A DNA stretch of 64,000 nucleotides from Pseudomonas sp. GOM7. Its GTDB lineage: Bacteria; Pseudomonadota; Gammaproteobacteria; Pseudomonadales; Pseudomonadaceae. Below, piece by piece: positions 42,107 to 51,501 of this stretch. Within the stretch, counting starts at the first letter, position 1. Every line of letters starts with the position of its first letter. Both the position numbers and the translations under genes were made by a program. The notes under the pieces are model-generated. The model was not told where the DNA came from, made no database searches, and worked only from the letters and a program-made list of their open reading frames with translations. The stretch is from contig NZ_CP113519.1 in assembly GCF_026723825.1 (NCBI RefSeq), positions 5,360,935 through 5,424,934 of the forward strand, read 5' to 3'.

Positions 42107-43953
42107 TCGACAGTCACACTCTTGGCCAGGTTGCGCGGCTGGTCGACGTCGGTGCCCTTGAGCACCGCGACGTAGTACGACAGCAATTGCAGCGGCACGG
42201 TGTAGAGGATCGGCGCGAGCAAGTCGTGGATATGCGGCATGGCCACCACATGGGTGCCCTCGCCGTTGCTCATACCGGCCTGCTGGTCGGCGAAGACGAT
42301 CAGCTCGCCGCCACGGGCCCGCACTTCCTGCAGGTTGGACTTGAGCTTTTCCAGCAGCTCGTTGTTCGGCGCCACGGTGACCACCGGCATATCGGCATCC
42401 ACCAGGGCCAGCGGGCCGTGCTTGAGCTCACCGGCCGGGTAGGCCTCGGCGTGGATGTAGGAGATTTCCTTGAGCTTGAGCGCCCCTTCCATGGCCACCG
42501 GGTACTGCGCGCCACGGCCAAGGAACAGGCTGTGGTGCTTCTCGGCGAACAGCTCGGAAATCTTCTCCACGGTCTTGTCCATGGCCAGGGCTTCGCCCAG
42601 GCGGGTCGGCAGGCGGCGCAGCTCTTCCACCAGCTCGGCGCTCAGCGCCTTGTCCAGAGTGCCGTGCACCTGGCCGAGAGCCAGGGTCAGCAGCATCAGG
42701 CCGACCAGCTGGGTGGTGAAAGCCTTGGTGGAAGCCACGCCGATTTCCGGGCCGGCCTGGGTCAGCAGGCACAGGTCGGATTCGCGCACCAGCGAGCTGG
42801 TGCCAACATTGCAGATCACCAGGCTAGCCAGGTAGCCGCCCTGCCCAGGCGCCTTCTCCTTGGCGTTGCGCAGCGCGGCCAGGGTGTCGGCGGTTTCGCC
42901 GGACTGCGAGACACTGACGAACAGGGTATCCGGCTGCACCACCACCTTGCGGTAGCGGAATTCGCTGGCCACCTCGACCTGGCAGGGAATGCCGGCCAGC
43001 TCTTCCAGCCAGTAACGGGCGACCATACCGGCGTGGTAGCTGGTGCCGCAGGCGACGATCTGCACGTTCCTGACCTTGGCGAACAGCTCGGCGGCCTGCG
43101 GGCCGAAGGCCTGCACCAGCACATGATCGCTGCCCAGACGGCCTTCCAGGGTGCGCTGCACAACCTTGGGCTGCTCGTGGATTTCCTTGAGCATGAAGTG
43201 GCGGTATTCGCCCTTGTCGGCGGCCTCGGCACCTTCGTGGTACTGCACGGCTTCGCGCTGTACCAGCTGACCGGCGGCATCCCAGATCTGCACGCCGTCG
43301 CGACGGATCTCGGCGATATCGCCTTCTTCCAGGTACATGAAGCGATCGGTGACCTGGCGCAGGGCCAACTGGTCGGAAGCGAGGAAGTTCTCGCCCAAGC
43401 CCAGACCGATCACCAGCGGGCTGCCGCTGCGCGCGGCGAGCAGGCGATCCGGCTGCTTGGCACTGATCACCGCCAGGCCATAGGCGCCGTGTAGTTCCGG
43501 GATGGCGGCCTTGAGCGCGGCGGTGAGGTCGCCGAGCTGCTGCAGTTTGTGCTCGAGCAGGTGGACGATAGTTTCGGTGTCGGTATCGGAGGTGAAGACG
43601 TAACCCAGGCCCTTGAGGCGCTCGCGCAATTCCTCGTGGTTCTCGATGATGCCATTGTGCACCACGGCCAGCTCGTGCCCGGAGAAGTGTGGATGGGCAT
43701 TGCGCTCGCTGGGCGCGCCATGGGTGGCCCAGCGGGTGTGGGCGATGCCCAGACGCCCGGCCAGCGGTTCGGCCTGCAGCGCAGCCTGCAGCTCGCTGAC
43801 CTTGCCGACGCGGCGGCGGCGGTCGAGTATGCCCTGCTCGGTCAGCAGCGCCACGCCGGCGCTGTCATAGCCGCGGTATTCCAGGCGCTTGAGGCCTTCG
43901 ACCAGAACCGGGGTGATATTGCGCTCTGCGATGGCGCCTACGATTCCGCACAT
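42103..43953 (-). CDS. glmS: Glutamine-fructose-6-phosphate aminotransferase (isomerizing)
   Basis: 616 residues. The catalytic Cys follows the start Met (MCGIVGAIAERN), as in N-terminal nucleophile glutaminases. The C-terminal half has two sugar-isomerase modules (SQSGETADTLAALR, GRGAQYPVAMEGALKLKEIS) and ends LAKSVTVE. It makes glucosamine-6-phosphate, the first step to UDP-GlcNAc for peptidoglycan and lipopolysaccharide. A DeoR-type regulator is encoded 12 bp upstream and the small 76-residue gene downstream. No ribozyme-like structure was seen; the glmS ribozyme belongs to Gram-positives. Confidence 0.98.
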   Translation of the reverse strand: MCGIVGAIAERNITPVLVEGLKRLEYRGYDSAGVALLTEQGILDRRRRVGKVSELQAALQAEPLAGRLGIAHTRWATHGAPSERNAHPHFSGHELAVVHNGIIENHEELRERLKGLGYVFTSDTDTETIVHLLEHKLQQLGDLTAALKAAIPELHGAYGLAVISAKQPDRLLAARSGSPLVIGLGLGENFLASDQLALRQVTDRFMYLEEGDIAEIRRDGVQIWDAAGQLVQREAVQYHEGAEAADKGEYRHFMLKEIHEQPKVVQRTLEGRLGSDHVLVQAFGPQAAELFAKVRNVQIVACGTSYHAGMVARYWLEELAGIPCQVEVASEFRYRKVVVQPDTLFVSVSQSGETADTLAALRNAKEKAPGQGGYLASLVICNVGTSSLVRESDLCLLTQAGPEIGVASTKAFTTQLVGLMLLTLALGQVHGTLDKALSAELVEELRRLPTRLGEALAMDKTVEKISELFAEKHHSLFLGRGAQYPVAMEGALKLKEISYIHAEAYPAGELKHGPLALVDADMPVVTVAPNNELLEKLKSNLQEVRARGGELIVFADQQAGMSNGEGTHVVAMPHIHDLLAPILYTVPLQLLSYYVAVLKGTDVDQPRNLAKSVTVE

Positions 43954-43965
43954 GGTGCTCTCCTT

Positions 43966-44736
43966 TTAGTTTTCCAGCGGCGCGAGGATTAGCTGGATGC
44001 CGCGCGCGCGTATCTGTTCGGCCGCCTGGGTATCCAGGCGCTCGTCGGTGATCAGGGTATGGACGCTGCCCCAGGGCAGCTCCAGATTGGGGATACGGCG
44101 GCCGATCTTGTCGCTCTCGACCATGACGATGACTTCGCGGGCGACTTCGGCCATCACTCGCGACAGGCCGAGCAGTTCGTTGAAGGTGGTGGTGCCACGC
44201 TCCAGGTCGATGCCGTCGGCACCGATGAACAATTGGTCGAAGTCGTAAGAGCGCAGCACCTGCTCGGCCACCTGGCCCTGGAAGGACTCGGAATGCGGAT
44301 CCCAGGTGCCACCGGTCATCAGCAGCACCGGCTCATGCTCGAGTTCGCGCAGGGCGTTGGCCACACCCAGCGAGTTGGTCATCACCACCAGGCCGGGCTT
44401 GTAGCCGAGCTGCGGAATCATGGCGGCCGTGGTGGTGCCGCTGTCGATGATGATGCGTGCATGCTCGCGGATGCGCGCCACGCCAGCGCGGGCGATGGCC
44501 TGCTTGTGCGGGGAGATGGGCTGGGTCGGCTCGCCGATCAGTTCCTGCGGTACTGGCACGGCGCCACCATAGCGACGCAACAGCAGACCGTTCTTTTCCA
44601 ATGCGGCAAGATCCTTGCGGATGGTCACTTCGCTGGTGGCGAAGTGCTGCGCCAGGGCGTCCACGCTCACTTCGCCCTGCTCGGCGAGCAAGGCGAGAAT
44701 GGTGTGGCGACGTTGCGGCGTGTTGCGCTTCGACAT
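43966..44736 (-). CDS. DeoR-family regulator adjacent to glmS (GlmR-like)
   Basis: 256 residues from ATG 44736. An N-terminal winged helix (QRRHTILALLAEQGEVSVDALAQHF, SEVTIRKDLAALEKNGL) is followed by a sugar-phosphate-sensing domain with IIDSGTTTAAMIPQL and IGADGIDLERGTTTFNE. DeoR proteins repress neighbouring sugar genes and respond to phosphorylated sugars. Its position 12 bp upstream of glmS suggests control of amino-sugar synthesis, as reported for GlmR in P. aeruginosa. Ligand is inferred, not shown. Confidence 0.92.
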   Translation of the reverse strand: MSKRNTPQRRHTILALLAEQGEVSVDALAQHFATSEVTIRKDLAALEKNGLLLRRYGGAVPVPQELIGEPTQPISPHKQAIARAGVARIREHARIIIDSGTTTAAMIPQLGYKPGLVVMTNSLGVANALRELEHEPVLLMTGGTWDPHSESFQGQVAEQVLRSYDFDQLFIGADGIDLERGTTTFNELLGLSRVMAEVAREVIVMVESDKIGRRIPNLELPWGSVHTLITDERLDTQAAEQIRARGIQLILAPLEN

Positions 44737-44783
44737 CTTTAAGTTTCGATCCGAAAGATAATGGAGCGAATCAAAACATAAAA

Positions 44784-44894
44784 GAGCTGCAAGCTGCAAG
44801 ACGGATGGCGACCCTTAAGCTGCAAAAACGTGCGCGAAGCTCAATCCCGGGGCAAGCTTTTACTTGCCGCTTGTGGCTTGAAGCTTGTGGCTGC
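44784..44894. repeat. Composite 7-bp-period inverted element, copy B
   Basis: Left arm GAGCTGCAAGCTGCAAG (44784-44800); right arm of CTTGCCG, CTTGTGG, CTTGAAG, CTTGTGG heptads (44862-44892). A spacer of about 60 bp holds another AGCTGCAAA motif. It starts a few bases after the stop of the LysE gene and fills the gap to the regulator gene. Confidence 0.75.
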
Positions 44895-44898
44895 CTTT

Positions 44899-45510
44899 TC
44901 AGTTAAGCGTCAGTTTGACCCCGAAACCGACCAGGCACAGCCCCGCCAGCTTCTCAAGGCCACGCGCGATACGCGGATTGGCGCGCATGCGCTCGGCGAG
45001 AAAGTGCGTCAGCAGCACGATCAGCAGGCCGTAGAGGAAGGTCAGCGCCATGATGGTCATGGCCATGAAACCGAACGTAACCAGGCCCTGATGGCGCTCT
45101 GGGTCGATGAACAGCGGAAAGAAGGCCATGTAGAAGATGATGGCCTTGGGGTTGAAGACGGTGATCACCAGGGTTTGCCACAGGTATTGGCGCGGCTTGA
45201 TCTCCAACGTCGGCGCCGCCCCCGGCTTGGCCAGCAGCATGCGCAGGCCCAGGTAGACCAGATAGGCCGCCCCCAGCCATTGCACCAGATGGAAAGCCGC
45301 AGGATAGGCCTTTAGCAGCGCGGCGACCCCGGCCACTGCCAGCCACAGCAGCACCTGGTCGCCGAAGATGATGCCGAAGGTGGAGGCCAGCCCACCGCGA
45401 ATGCCGCCCTTGCCGGTGGACAGGATCAACGCCAGGTTACCCGGCCCTGGAATGGCCAGCAGGATGATGAAGGCCACCACGAAGGCGGCGTAATCCGTCA
45501 CACCGAACAT
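44899..45510 (-). CDS. LysE/RhtB family exporter
   Basis: 203 residues, about six helices, with LLAIPGPGNLALILSTGKGG near the start and VFNPKAIIFYMAFFPLFIDP later. Membrane exporter of amino acids or related metabolites, substrate unknown. It lies between glmU and the DeoR regulator, on the same strand, and is flanked on both sides by heptad repeat elements (copies B and C). That might mean the whole segment between them was rearranged or inserted. Confidence 0.92.
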   Translation of the reverse strand: MFGVTDYAAFVVAFIILLAIPGPGNLALILSTGKGGIRGGLASTFGIIFGDQVLLWLAVAGVAALLKAYPAAFHLVQWLGAAYLVYLGLRMLLAKPGAAPTLEIKPRQYLWQTLVITVFNPKAIIFYMAFFPLFIDPERHQGLVTFGFMAMTIMALTFLYGLLIVLLTHFLAERMRANPRIARGLEKLAGLCLVGFGVKLTLN

Positions 45511-45521
45511 GAATTGAGCCT

Positions 45522-45640
45522 CAAGCTACAAGCTACAAGCTACAAGCTACTCAGAGCTTGGCCATACATACCTAACTACAATCACAGCCACCGCACCCGT
45601 GTCTTTCTTCTTGCAGCTTATGGCTTGCGGCTTGTAGCTG
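45522..45640. repeat. Composite 7-bp-period inverted element, copy C
   Basis: Left arm, exactly four tandem CAAGCTA units plus C (45522-45550); right arm (45610-45640) of CTTGCAG, CTTATGG, CTTGCGG, CTTGTAG heptads; spacer about 60 bp. The right arm enters the glmU reading frame and supplies its last residues and TAA stop. Confidence 0.82.
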
Positions 45641-46994
45641 CTTTGGTCGGCCGCTTCCAGCCTTCGATATTGCGCTGCTTGGCGCGCCCCACCGCCAGCG
45701 TGTCCGCCGGCACGTCACTGGTGATCACCGAACCTGCGCCCGTGGTGACGCGGTCGCCGAGGTTGACCGGTGCCACCAGCGCGCTGTTGGAGCCGATGAA
45801 TACGTCCTCGCCCATCACGGTGCGGAATTTGTTGGCACCGTCGTAGTTGCAGGTGATGGTGCCGGCACCGATGTTGGTACGGGCGCCGATCTCGGCATCG
45901 CCCAGGTAGCTCAGGTGGCCGGCCTTGGCGCCCTCGCCCATGACCGCGTTCTTCAGCTCGACGAAGTTACCCACATGGGCCTTGGCACCCAGCTTGGTGC
46001 CGGGGCGCAGACGAGCGAACGGGCCGCAGTCGGCGCCCTCGCCCATTTCGGCGCCATCCAGATGGCTGTTGGCCTTGACGATGGCGCCCTTGCGCAACAC
46101 CGAGTCCTTGATCACGCAGTTCGGGCCGATCTGCACATCGTCCTCGATCACCACCTTGCCTTCGAGAATGACGTTGATGTCGATGGTCACGTCGCGGCCA
46201 ACACTGACCTCACCACGCACGTCGAAACGATGCGGGTCACGCAAGGTGACGCCCTGGGCCATCAGGCGGCGGGCCATACGCTGCTGGTAATGGCATTCCA
46301 GTTGGGCAAGCTGGATGCGGTCATTGGCACCCAGCACTTCCATCTCGTCGACCGCACGTTCGGTGGCCACGATCAGGCCATCGGCTACCGCCATGGCGAT
46401 GACGTCGGTCAGGTAGTACTCGCCCTGGGCATTGCTGTTGGACAGGCGGCCCAGCCAGTCGGCCAGACGCTTGCCCGGCACGGCGAGGATGCCGGTGTTG
46501 CCTTCACGGATCTGCCGCTGGGGCTCGCTGGCATCCTTGTGCTCGACGATGGCCTGCACCACACCCTCGGCGTCACGCACGATGCGACCGTAGCCGGTGG
46601 GGTCGGCCAGCTCGACGGTGAGCAGGCCTAGCTGATCGTCACTGACCAGAGCCAGCAGGCGCTCGAGGGTCGCGGTCTCGATCAGCGGCACGTCGCCGTA
46701 GAGGATCAGTACGCGCTCGGCACTCAGGTGCGGCAGCGCCTGGGCCACGGCATGGCCGGTACCCAGTTGCTCGGCCTGGATGACGAAATTCAGGTCATCA
46801 GCCGCCAACCGCTCACGCACCTTGTCAGCGCCATGACCGATCACCACCTGGATGCTCTGCGGCTGCAAGCTGCGTGCGGTATCGATGACATGACCGAGCA
46901 TGGGCTTCTCGGCTACCGGGTGCAGAACCTTGGGCAGGGAGGAACGCATGCGGGTGCCTTGGCCGGCAGCGAGAATGACGATATCGAGCGACAT
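45618..46994 (-). CDS. glmU: Bifunctional N-acetylglucosamine-1-phosphate uridyltransferase/acetyltransferase
   Basis: 458 residues from ATG 46994. The N-terminal uridyltransferase has ILAAGQGTRMRSSLPKVLHP, and the C-terminal left-handed beta-helix carries the hexapeptide repeats (GPFARLRPGTKLGAKAHVGN, SYLGDAEIGARTNIGAGTI). It makes UDP-GlcNAc from glucosamine-1-phosphate for envelope synthesis. The last residues, AATSRKP, are encoded by the heptad element and make the protein slightly longer than family members of about 454-456. A predicted terminator separates it from atpC. Confidence 0.97.
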   Translation of the reverse strand: MSLDIVILAAGQGTRMRSSLPKVLHPVAEKPMLGHVIDTARSLQPQSIQVVIGHGADKVRERLAADDLNFVIQAEQLGTGHAVAQALPHLSAERVLILYGDVPLIETATLERLLALVSDDQLGLLTVELADPTGYGRIVRDAEGVVQAIVEHKDASEPQRQIREGNTGILAVPGKRLADWLGRLSNSNAQGEYYLTDVIAMAVADGLIVATERAVDEMEVLGANDRIQLAQLECHYQQRMARRLMAQGVTLRDPHRFDVRGEVSVGRDVTIDINVILEGKVVIEDDVQIGPNCVIKDSVLRKGAIVKANSHLDGAEMGEGADCGPFARLRPGTKLGAKAHVGNFVELKNAVMGEGAKAGHLSYLGDAEIGARTNIGAGTITCNYDGANKFRTVMGEDVFIGSNSALVAPVNLGDRVTTGAGSVITSDVPADTLAVGRAKQRNIEGWKRPTKAATSRKP

Positions 46995-47052
46995 GAACGA
47001 GGATTCCTTGGCGACCACCGGCACACGGGGTGCCAGCACGATCAAATGGCAG

Positions 47053-47083
47053 AAAAAGAAAAAGGGTAGCCAAGGCTACCCTT
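47053..47083 (-). terminator. Rho-independent terminator of the atp operon
   Basis: On the minus strand, stem AAGGGTAGCC / GGCTACCCTT with a two-base loop (47083-47062) is followed by TTTTCTTTTT (47061-47053). Placed 29 bp after the atpC stop. Confidence 0.92.
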
Positions 47084-47111
47084 TCTCGAACCACGGTTGA
47101 AGCAGGCAGCC

Positions 47112-47537
47112 TTAGCCGCCGAACTTCTTGCGCAGTTGCTGGACGGTACGCAGCTGGGCTGCGACTTCGGCCAGGTGAGCGGCGGCGGAACTGTAGTTGA
47201 ACTCAGAACCCTGCTCGCTCAGCGCTTTCTCGGCGGCCTTGAGGGCCTCCTGAGCAGCGGCTTCGTCGATGTCGGCGGCGCGTTGCACGGTGTCGGCGAG
47301 AACCTTGACCATGTTCGGCTGCACTTCGAGGAAACCACCGGAGATGTAGAACACCTCGGCTTCGCCACCCTGCTTGATCAGGCGGATCGGACCCGGTTTC
47401 AGGTCGGTGATCAGCGGCGCGTGGCCCGGAGCGATACCCAGATCACCCAGGTTGCCGTGCGCAATCACCATCTCCACCAGGCCGGAGAAGATCTCCGCTT
47501 CCGCGCTGACGATATCGCAATGGACTGTCATAGCCAT
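47112..47537 (-). CDS. atpC: F-type ATP synthase epsilon subunit
   Basis: 141 residues, starting MAMTVHCDIVSAEAEIFSGL, with GIAPGHAPLITDLKPGPIRL, the conserved epsilon core. It belongs to the central stalk of F1 and regulates ATP hydrolysis through its C-terminal helices. Last gene of the atp operon, 80 bp after atpD; the gap holds a perfect DnaA box (47575) and a TGTGGACAA near-match. Confidence 0.97.
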   Translation of the reverse strand: MAMTVHCDIVSAEAEIFSGLVEMVIAHGNLGDLGIAPGHAPLITDLKPGPIRLIKQGGEAEVFYISGGFLEVQPNMVKVLADTVQRAADIDEAAAQEALKAAEKALSEQGSEFNYSSAAAHLAEVAAQLRTVQQLRKKFGG

Positions 47538-47617
47538 ACGCTTGCCTCAGGTTACAGGCTGTGGACAACCGCAGTTATCCACAAACCTGATGCGCCCGTT
47601 GCCAGGCGCATGGGTGA

Positions 47618-48994
47618 TTACAGTTTCTTCGCTTTCTCGATGGCTTCGTCGATGCTGCCGACCATGTAGAACGCCTGCTCCGGCAGGTGGTCGTAGTCGC
47701 CCTTGAGGATGCCGCTGAAGCCAGCGATGGTGTCCTTGAGGGAAACGTACTTGCCTGGCGAGCCGGTGAAGACTTCGGCCACGAAGAACGGCTGGGACAG
47801 GAAGCGCTGGATCTTACGCGCACGGGATACTAGCTGCTTGTCCGCTTCGGACAGCTCGTCCATACCCAGAATGGCGATGATGTCCTTCAGTTCCTTGTAA
47901 CGCTGCAGCACGTACTGAACGCCACGAGCGGTCTCGTAGTGTTCGTTGCCGATGACGTTCGGATCCAGCTGACGGCTGGTGGAGTCCAGCGGGTCAACGG
48001 CCGGGTAGATACCCAGGGAAGCGATGTCACGGCTCAGTACGACGGTGGCGTCCAAGTGGGCGAAGGTGGTCGCCGGGCTCGGGTCGGTCAGGTCGTCCGC
48101 GGGAACGTAGACGGCCTGGATCGAGGTGATCGAGCCTTTCTTGGTGGAGGTGATGCGCTCCTGCAGAACGCCCATCTCTTCGGCCAGGGTCGGCTGGTAA
48201 CCTACTGCCGACGGCATACGGCCGAGCAGTGCGGATACTTCGGTACCGGCCAGGGTGTAACGGTAGATGTTGTCGACGAACAACAGTACGTCACGGCCTT
48301 CGTCACGGAACTTCTCGGCCATGGTCAGGCCGGTCAGGGCGACGCGCAGACGGTTGCCTGGTGGCTCGTTCATCTGACCGTAGACCAGGGCTACCTTGTC
48401 GAGAACGTTGGAATCCTTCATCTCGTGGTAGAAGTCGTTACCCTCACGAGTACGCTCACCCACACCGGCGAACACGGAATAACCGCTGTGCTCGATGGCG
48501 ATGTTACGGATCAGTTCCATCATGTTCACGGTCTTGCCGACACCGGCACCACCGAACAGACCAACTTTACCGCCCTTGGCGAACGGGCAGACCAGGTCGA
48601 TAACCTTGATGCCGGTTTCCAGCAGATCGTTGCCGCCGGCTTGCTCGGCATAGCTCGGTGCAGCGCGGTGGATTTCCCACTGCTCTTCTTCACCGATGGG
48701 GCCGGCTTCGTCGATCGGGTTGCCCAGCACGTCCATGATCCGGCCCAGGGTCGCTTTACCGACCGGTACCGAGATGGCCTTGTGGGTACGAGTGATGTCC
48801 AGACCGCGCTTGAGGCCTTCGGTCGAACCCATCGCAATGGTACGCACCACGCCGTCGCCCAGCTGCTGCTGAACTTCCAGAGTGGTTTCGGCGCCGACTA
48901 CTTTCAGCGCCTCGTATACGGCTGGCACCTGATCACGCGGGAATTCCACGTCGATAACGGCGCCGATGATTTGAACGATACGTCCGCTACTCAT
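47618..48994 (-). CDS. atpD: F-type ATP synthase beta subunit
   Basis: 458 residues. The P loop GLFGGAGVGKTVNMMELIRN and the DELSEADK-containing C-terminal helical region are typical. It carries the catalytic nucleotide sites of the F1 hexamer. It is very strongly conserved, as expected, and lies between atpG and atpC with short gaps. Confidence 0.99.
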   Translation of the reverse strand: MSSGRIVQIIGAVIDVEFPRDQVPAVYEALKVVGAETTLEVQQQLGDGVVRTIAMGSTEGLKRGLDITRTHKAISVPVGKATLGRIMDVLGNPIDEAGPIGEEEQWEIHRAAPSYAEQAGGNDLLETGIKVIDLVCPFAKGGKVGLFGGAGVGKTVNMMELIRNIAIEHSGYSVFAGVGERTREGNDFYHEMKDSNVLDKVALVYGQMNEPPGNRLRVALTGLTMAEKFRDEGRDVLLFVDNIYRYTLAGTEVSALLGRMPSAVGYQPTLAEEMGVLQERITSTKKGSITSIQAVYVPADDLTDPSPATTFAHLDATVVLSRDIASLGIYPAVDPLDSTSRQLDPNVIGNEHYETARGVQYVLQRYKELKDIIAILGMDELSEADKQLVSRARKIQRFLSQPFFVAEVFTGSPGKYVSLKDTIAGFSGILKGDYDHLPEQAFYMVGSIDEAIEKAKKL

Positions 48995-49024
48995 CTTTGG
49001 TTCCTCAGAATATTTGAACCGTTC

Positions 49025-49885
49025 TTAAACCGCGGCAGCGCCGCCGACGATTTCCGAAATCTCTTGGGTGATCGCTGCCTGACGCGCCTTGTTGTAGATC
49101 AGCTGCAGGTCTTTGATGAGCTGGCCAGCGTTATCGGTGGCGTTCTTCATCGCGATCATCCGCGCAGCCTGCTCGGCCGCGTTGTTCTCGACCACTGCCT
49201 GGTACACCTGGGATTCGACGTAGCGAACCATCAGGCCATCGAGCAGTTCCTTGGCATCGGGCTCGTACAGATAGTCCCAGTGATGCTTGAGGTCTTGATC
49301 CGGATCGGCCACCAGGGGAACCAATTGCTCCACTGTAGGCTTCTGCGTCATGGTATTGATGAACTTGTTCGAGACCACGGACAGACGGTCGATACGCCCC
49401 TCGAGGTAAGCGTCGAGCATGACCTTGACACTACCGATCAGGTCGTTGATCGACGGCTCTTCACCGAGGTGGCTGATCGCAGCGACGACATTGCCACCAA
49501 AGTTGCGGAAGAATGCCGCACCTTTGGAGCCAATCACGCAGAGATCGATCTCCACGCCTTGCTCGCGATCTTTCGCCATGTCCTTGACCAGGGCCTTGAA
49601 CAGGTTGGTGTTCAAGCCACCGCACAGACCACGGTCACTGCTCACCACCACATAACCAGCGCGCTTAACTTCGCGCTCGATCATGAAGGGATGACGGTAT
49701 TCCGGGTTGGCGTTGGCCAGATGACCAATCACCTGGCGGATACGCTCCGCGTAGGGACGGCTAGCTGCCATGCGCTGTTGAGCCTTGCGCATCTTGCTGA
49801 CCGCCACTTTTTCCATGGCGCTGGTGATCTTCTGCGTGCTTTTGATGCTCGCAATCTTGCTGCGAATCTCTTTTGCGCCTGCCAT
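49025..49885 (-). CDS. atpG: F-type ATP synthase gamma subunit
   Basis: 286 residues. It starts AGAKEIRSKIASIKSTQKIT, with VVSSDRGLCGGLNTNLFK mid-protein and the C-terminal NKARQAAITQEISEIVGGAA coil. It forms the rotating shaft inside the alpha/beta hexamer. Normal length and position. Confidence 0.99.
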   Translation of the reverse strand: MAGAKEIRSKIASIKSTQKITSAMEKVAVSKMRKAQQRMAASRPYAERIRQVIGHLANANPEYRHPFMIEREVKRAGYVVVSSDRGLCGGLNTNLFKALVKDMAKDREQGVEIDLCVIGSKGAAFFRNFGGNVVAAISHLGEEPSINDLIGSVKVMLDAYLEGRIDRLSVVSNKFINTMTQKPTVEQLVPLVADPDQDLKHHWDYLYEPDAKELLDGLMVRYVESQVYQAVVENNAAEQAARMIAMKNATDNAGQLIKDLQLIYNKARQAAITQEISEIVGGAAAV

Positions 49886-49935
49886 TTCACACCTATCGGG
49901 TTAGCAGGCGGGCGTCTCGCGACGCCCGCTGCGGC

Positions 49936-51480
49936 TTACCAGGTTTGGGTGGCTTTGAACTTCTCGATACCGGCTTTGATGGCGGCGTCGATTTCGTCGT
50001 TGAAGTCACCTTTCACGTTGATCTTGGCCATCAGATCGGCCAGCTCACGGTTGAAGTAGCCCAGCAGGGCTGCCTCGAAGGCGCCAACTTTGTTCACTTC
50101 CACGTCGGTCAGGAAGCCGCGCTCGGCAGCGTACAGGGACACGGACATGTCGGCGATCGACATGGGCGCGTACTGCTTCTGCTTCATCAGTTCGGTGACA
50201 CGTTGACCGTGCTCGAGCTGCTTGCGGGTGGCTTCGTCCAGGTCAGAGGCGAACTGGGCGAAGGCCGCCAGTTCACGGTACTGAGCCAGAGCGGTACGGA
50301 TACCACCGGAGAGCTTCTTGATGATCTTGGTCTGAGCGGCACCACCCACGCGGGATACCGAGATACCGGCGTTGACGGCCGGACGGATACCCGAGTTGAA
50401 CATGGCTGATTCCAGGAAGATCTGACCGTCGGTAATGGAGATCACGTTGGTCGGAACGAACGCGGAAACGTCGCCAGCCTGGGTTTCGATGATCGGCAGA
50501 GCGGTCAGCGAACCGGTCTTGCCAGTCACGGCGCCATTGGTGAACTTCTCGACGTACTCCTCGGAAACGCGGGAAGCGCGCTCCAGCAGGCGGCTGTGGA
50601 GATAGAACACGTCGCCCGGGTAGGCTTCACGGCCTGGCGGACGGCGCAGCAGCAGGGAGATCTGGCGGTAAGCCACGGCCTGCTTGGACAGGTCGTCGTA
50701 CACGATCAGGGCGTCTTCACCGCGGTCGCGGAAGTATTCACCCATGGTGCAACCGGCGTAGGGCGCCAGGAACTGCAGGGCGGCGGATTCGGAAGCGGAA
50801 GCGGCGACCACGATGGTGTTGGCCAGCGCACCGGTCTCTTCCAGCTTGCGCACGACGTTGGCGATGGTCGATTGCTTCTGACCGATAGCCACGTACACGC
50901 ACTTAATGCCGCTGTTCTTCTGGTTGATGATGGCGTCGACGGCCAGAGCAGTCTTACCGATCTGACGGTCACCGATGATCAGCTCGCGCTGGCCACGGCC
51001 TACCGGGATCATGGCATCGACCGACTTGTAACCGGTCTGTACCGGCTGGTCGACCGACTTACGCCAGATCACGCCCGGCGCAACCTTTTCAACGGCGTCA
51101 GTGGCCTGCGCGTTGATCGGGCCTTTGCCGTCGATCGGGTTACCCAGTGCGTCGACCACGCGACCCAGCAGTTCCGGACCAACCGGAACTTCCAGGATGC
51201 GACCGGTGCACTTGGCGCTCATGCCTTCGGCCAGGCTGGTGTATGCACCCAGCACGACTGCACCCACGGAGTCTTGCTCCAGGTTCAGCGCCATACCGTA
51301 GACGCCGTCCGGGAACTCGATCATTTCGCCGTACATGACGTCGGCCAGACCGTAGATGCGCACGATGCCGTCGGAAACGGAGACGATGGTGCCTTCGTTG
51401 CGGGCTTGGGAGGCGACGTCGAGTTTCTCGATGCGCCCCTTGATGATTTCACTAATTTCGGAAGGATTGAGTTGCTGCAT
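49936..51480 (-). CDS. atpA: F-type ATP synthase alpha subunit
   Basis: 514 residues. The start MQQLNPSEISEIIKGRIEK, the P loop GDRQIGKTALAVDAII and the SRVGGAAQ region are standard. It forms the non-catalytic nucleotide sites of F1. Gaps to atpH and atpG are 21 and 50 bp. Confidence 0.99.
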   Translation of the reverse strand: MQQLNPSEISEIIKGRIEKLDVASQARNEGTIVSVSDGIVRIYGLADVMYGEMIEFPDGVYGMALNLEQDSVGAVVLGAYTSLAEGMSAKCTGRILEVPVGPELLGRVVDALGNPIDGKGPINAQATDAVEKVAPGVIWRKSVDQPVQTGYKSVDAMIPVGRGQRELIIGDRQIGKTALAVDAIINQKNSGIKCVYVAIGQKQSTIANVVRKLEETGALANTIVVAASASESAALQFLAPYAGCTMGEYFRDRGEDALIVYDDLSKQAVAYRQISLLLRRPPGREAYPGDVFYLHSRLLERASRVSEEYVEKFTNGAVTGKTGSLTALPIIETQAGDVSAFVPTNVISITDGQIFLESAMFNSGIRPAVNAGISVSRVGGAAQTKIIKKLSGGIRTALAQYRELAAFAQFASDLDEATRKQLEHGQRVTELMKQKQYAPMSIADMSVSLYAAERGFLTDVEVNKVGAFEAALLGYFNRELADLMAKINVKGDFNDEIDAAIKAGIEKFKATQTW

Positions 51481-51501
51481 AGCTCTGCTGCCCCTTCAAA
51501 C

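Noticed and set aside
42103..43953. glmS ribozyme or riboswitch upstream of glmS
   Set aside because: Only 12 bp separate glmS from the upstream regulator gene, and no ribozyme core is visible.
38366..45640. CRISPR-like arrays
   Set aside because: Units are 7 bp with no spacers and no cas genes; the pattern is a tandem/inverted repeat.
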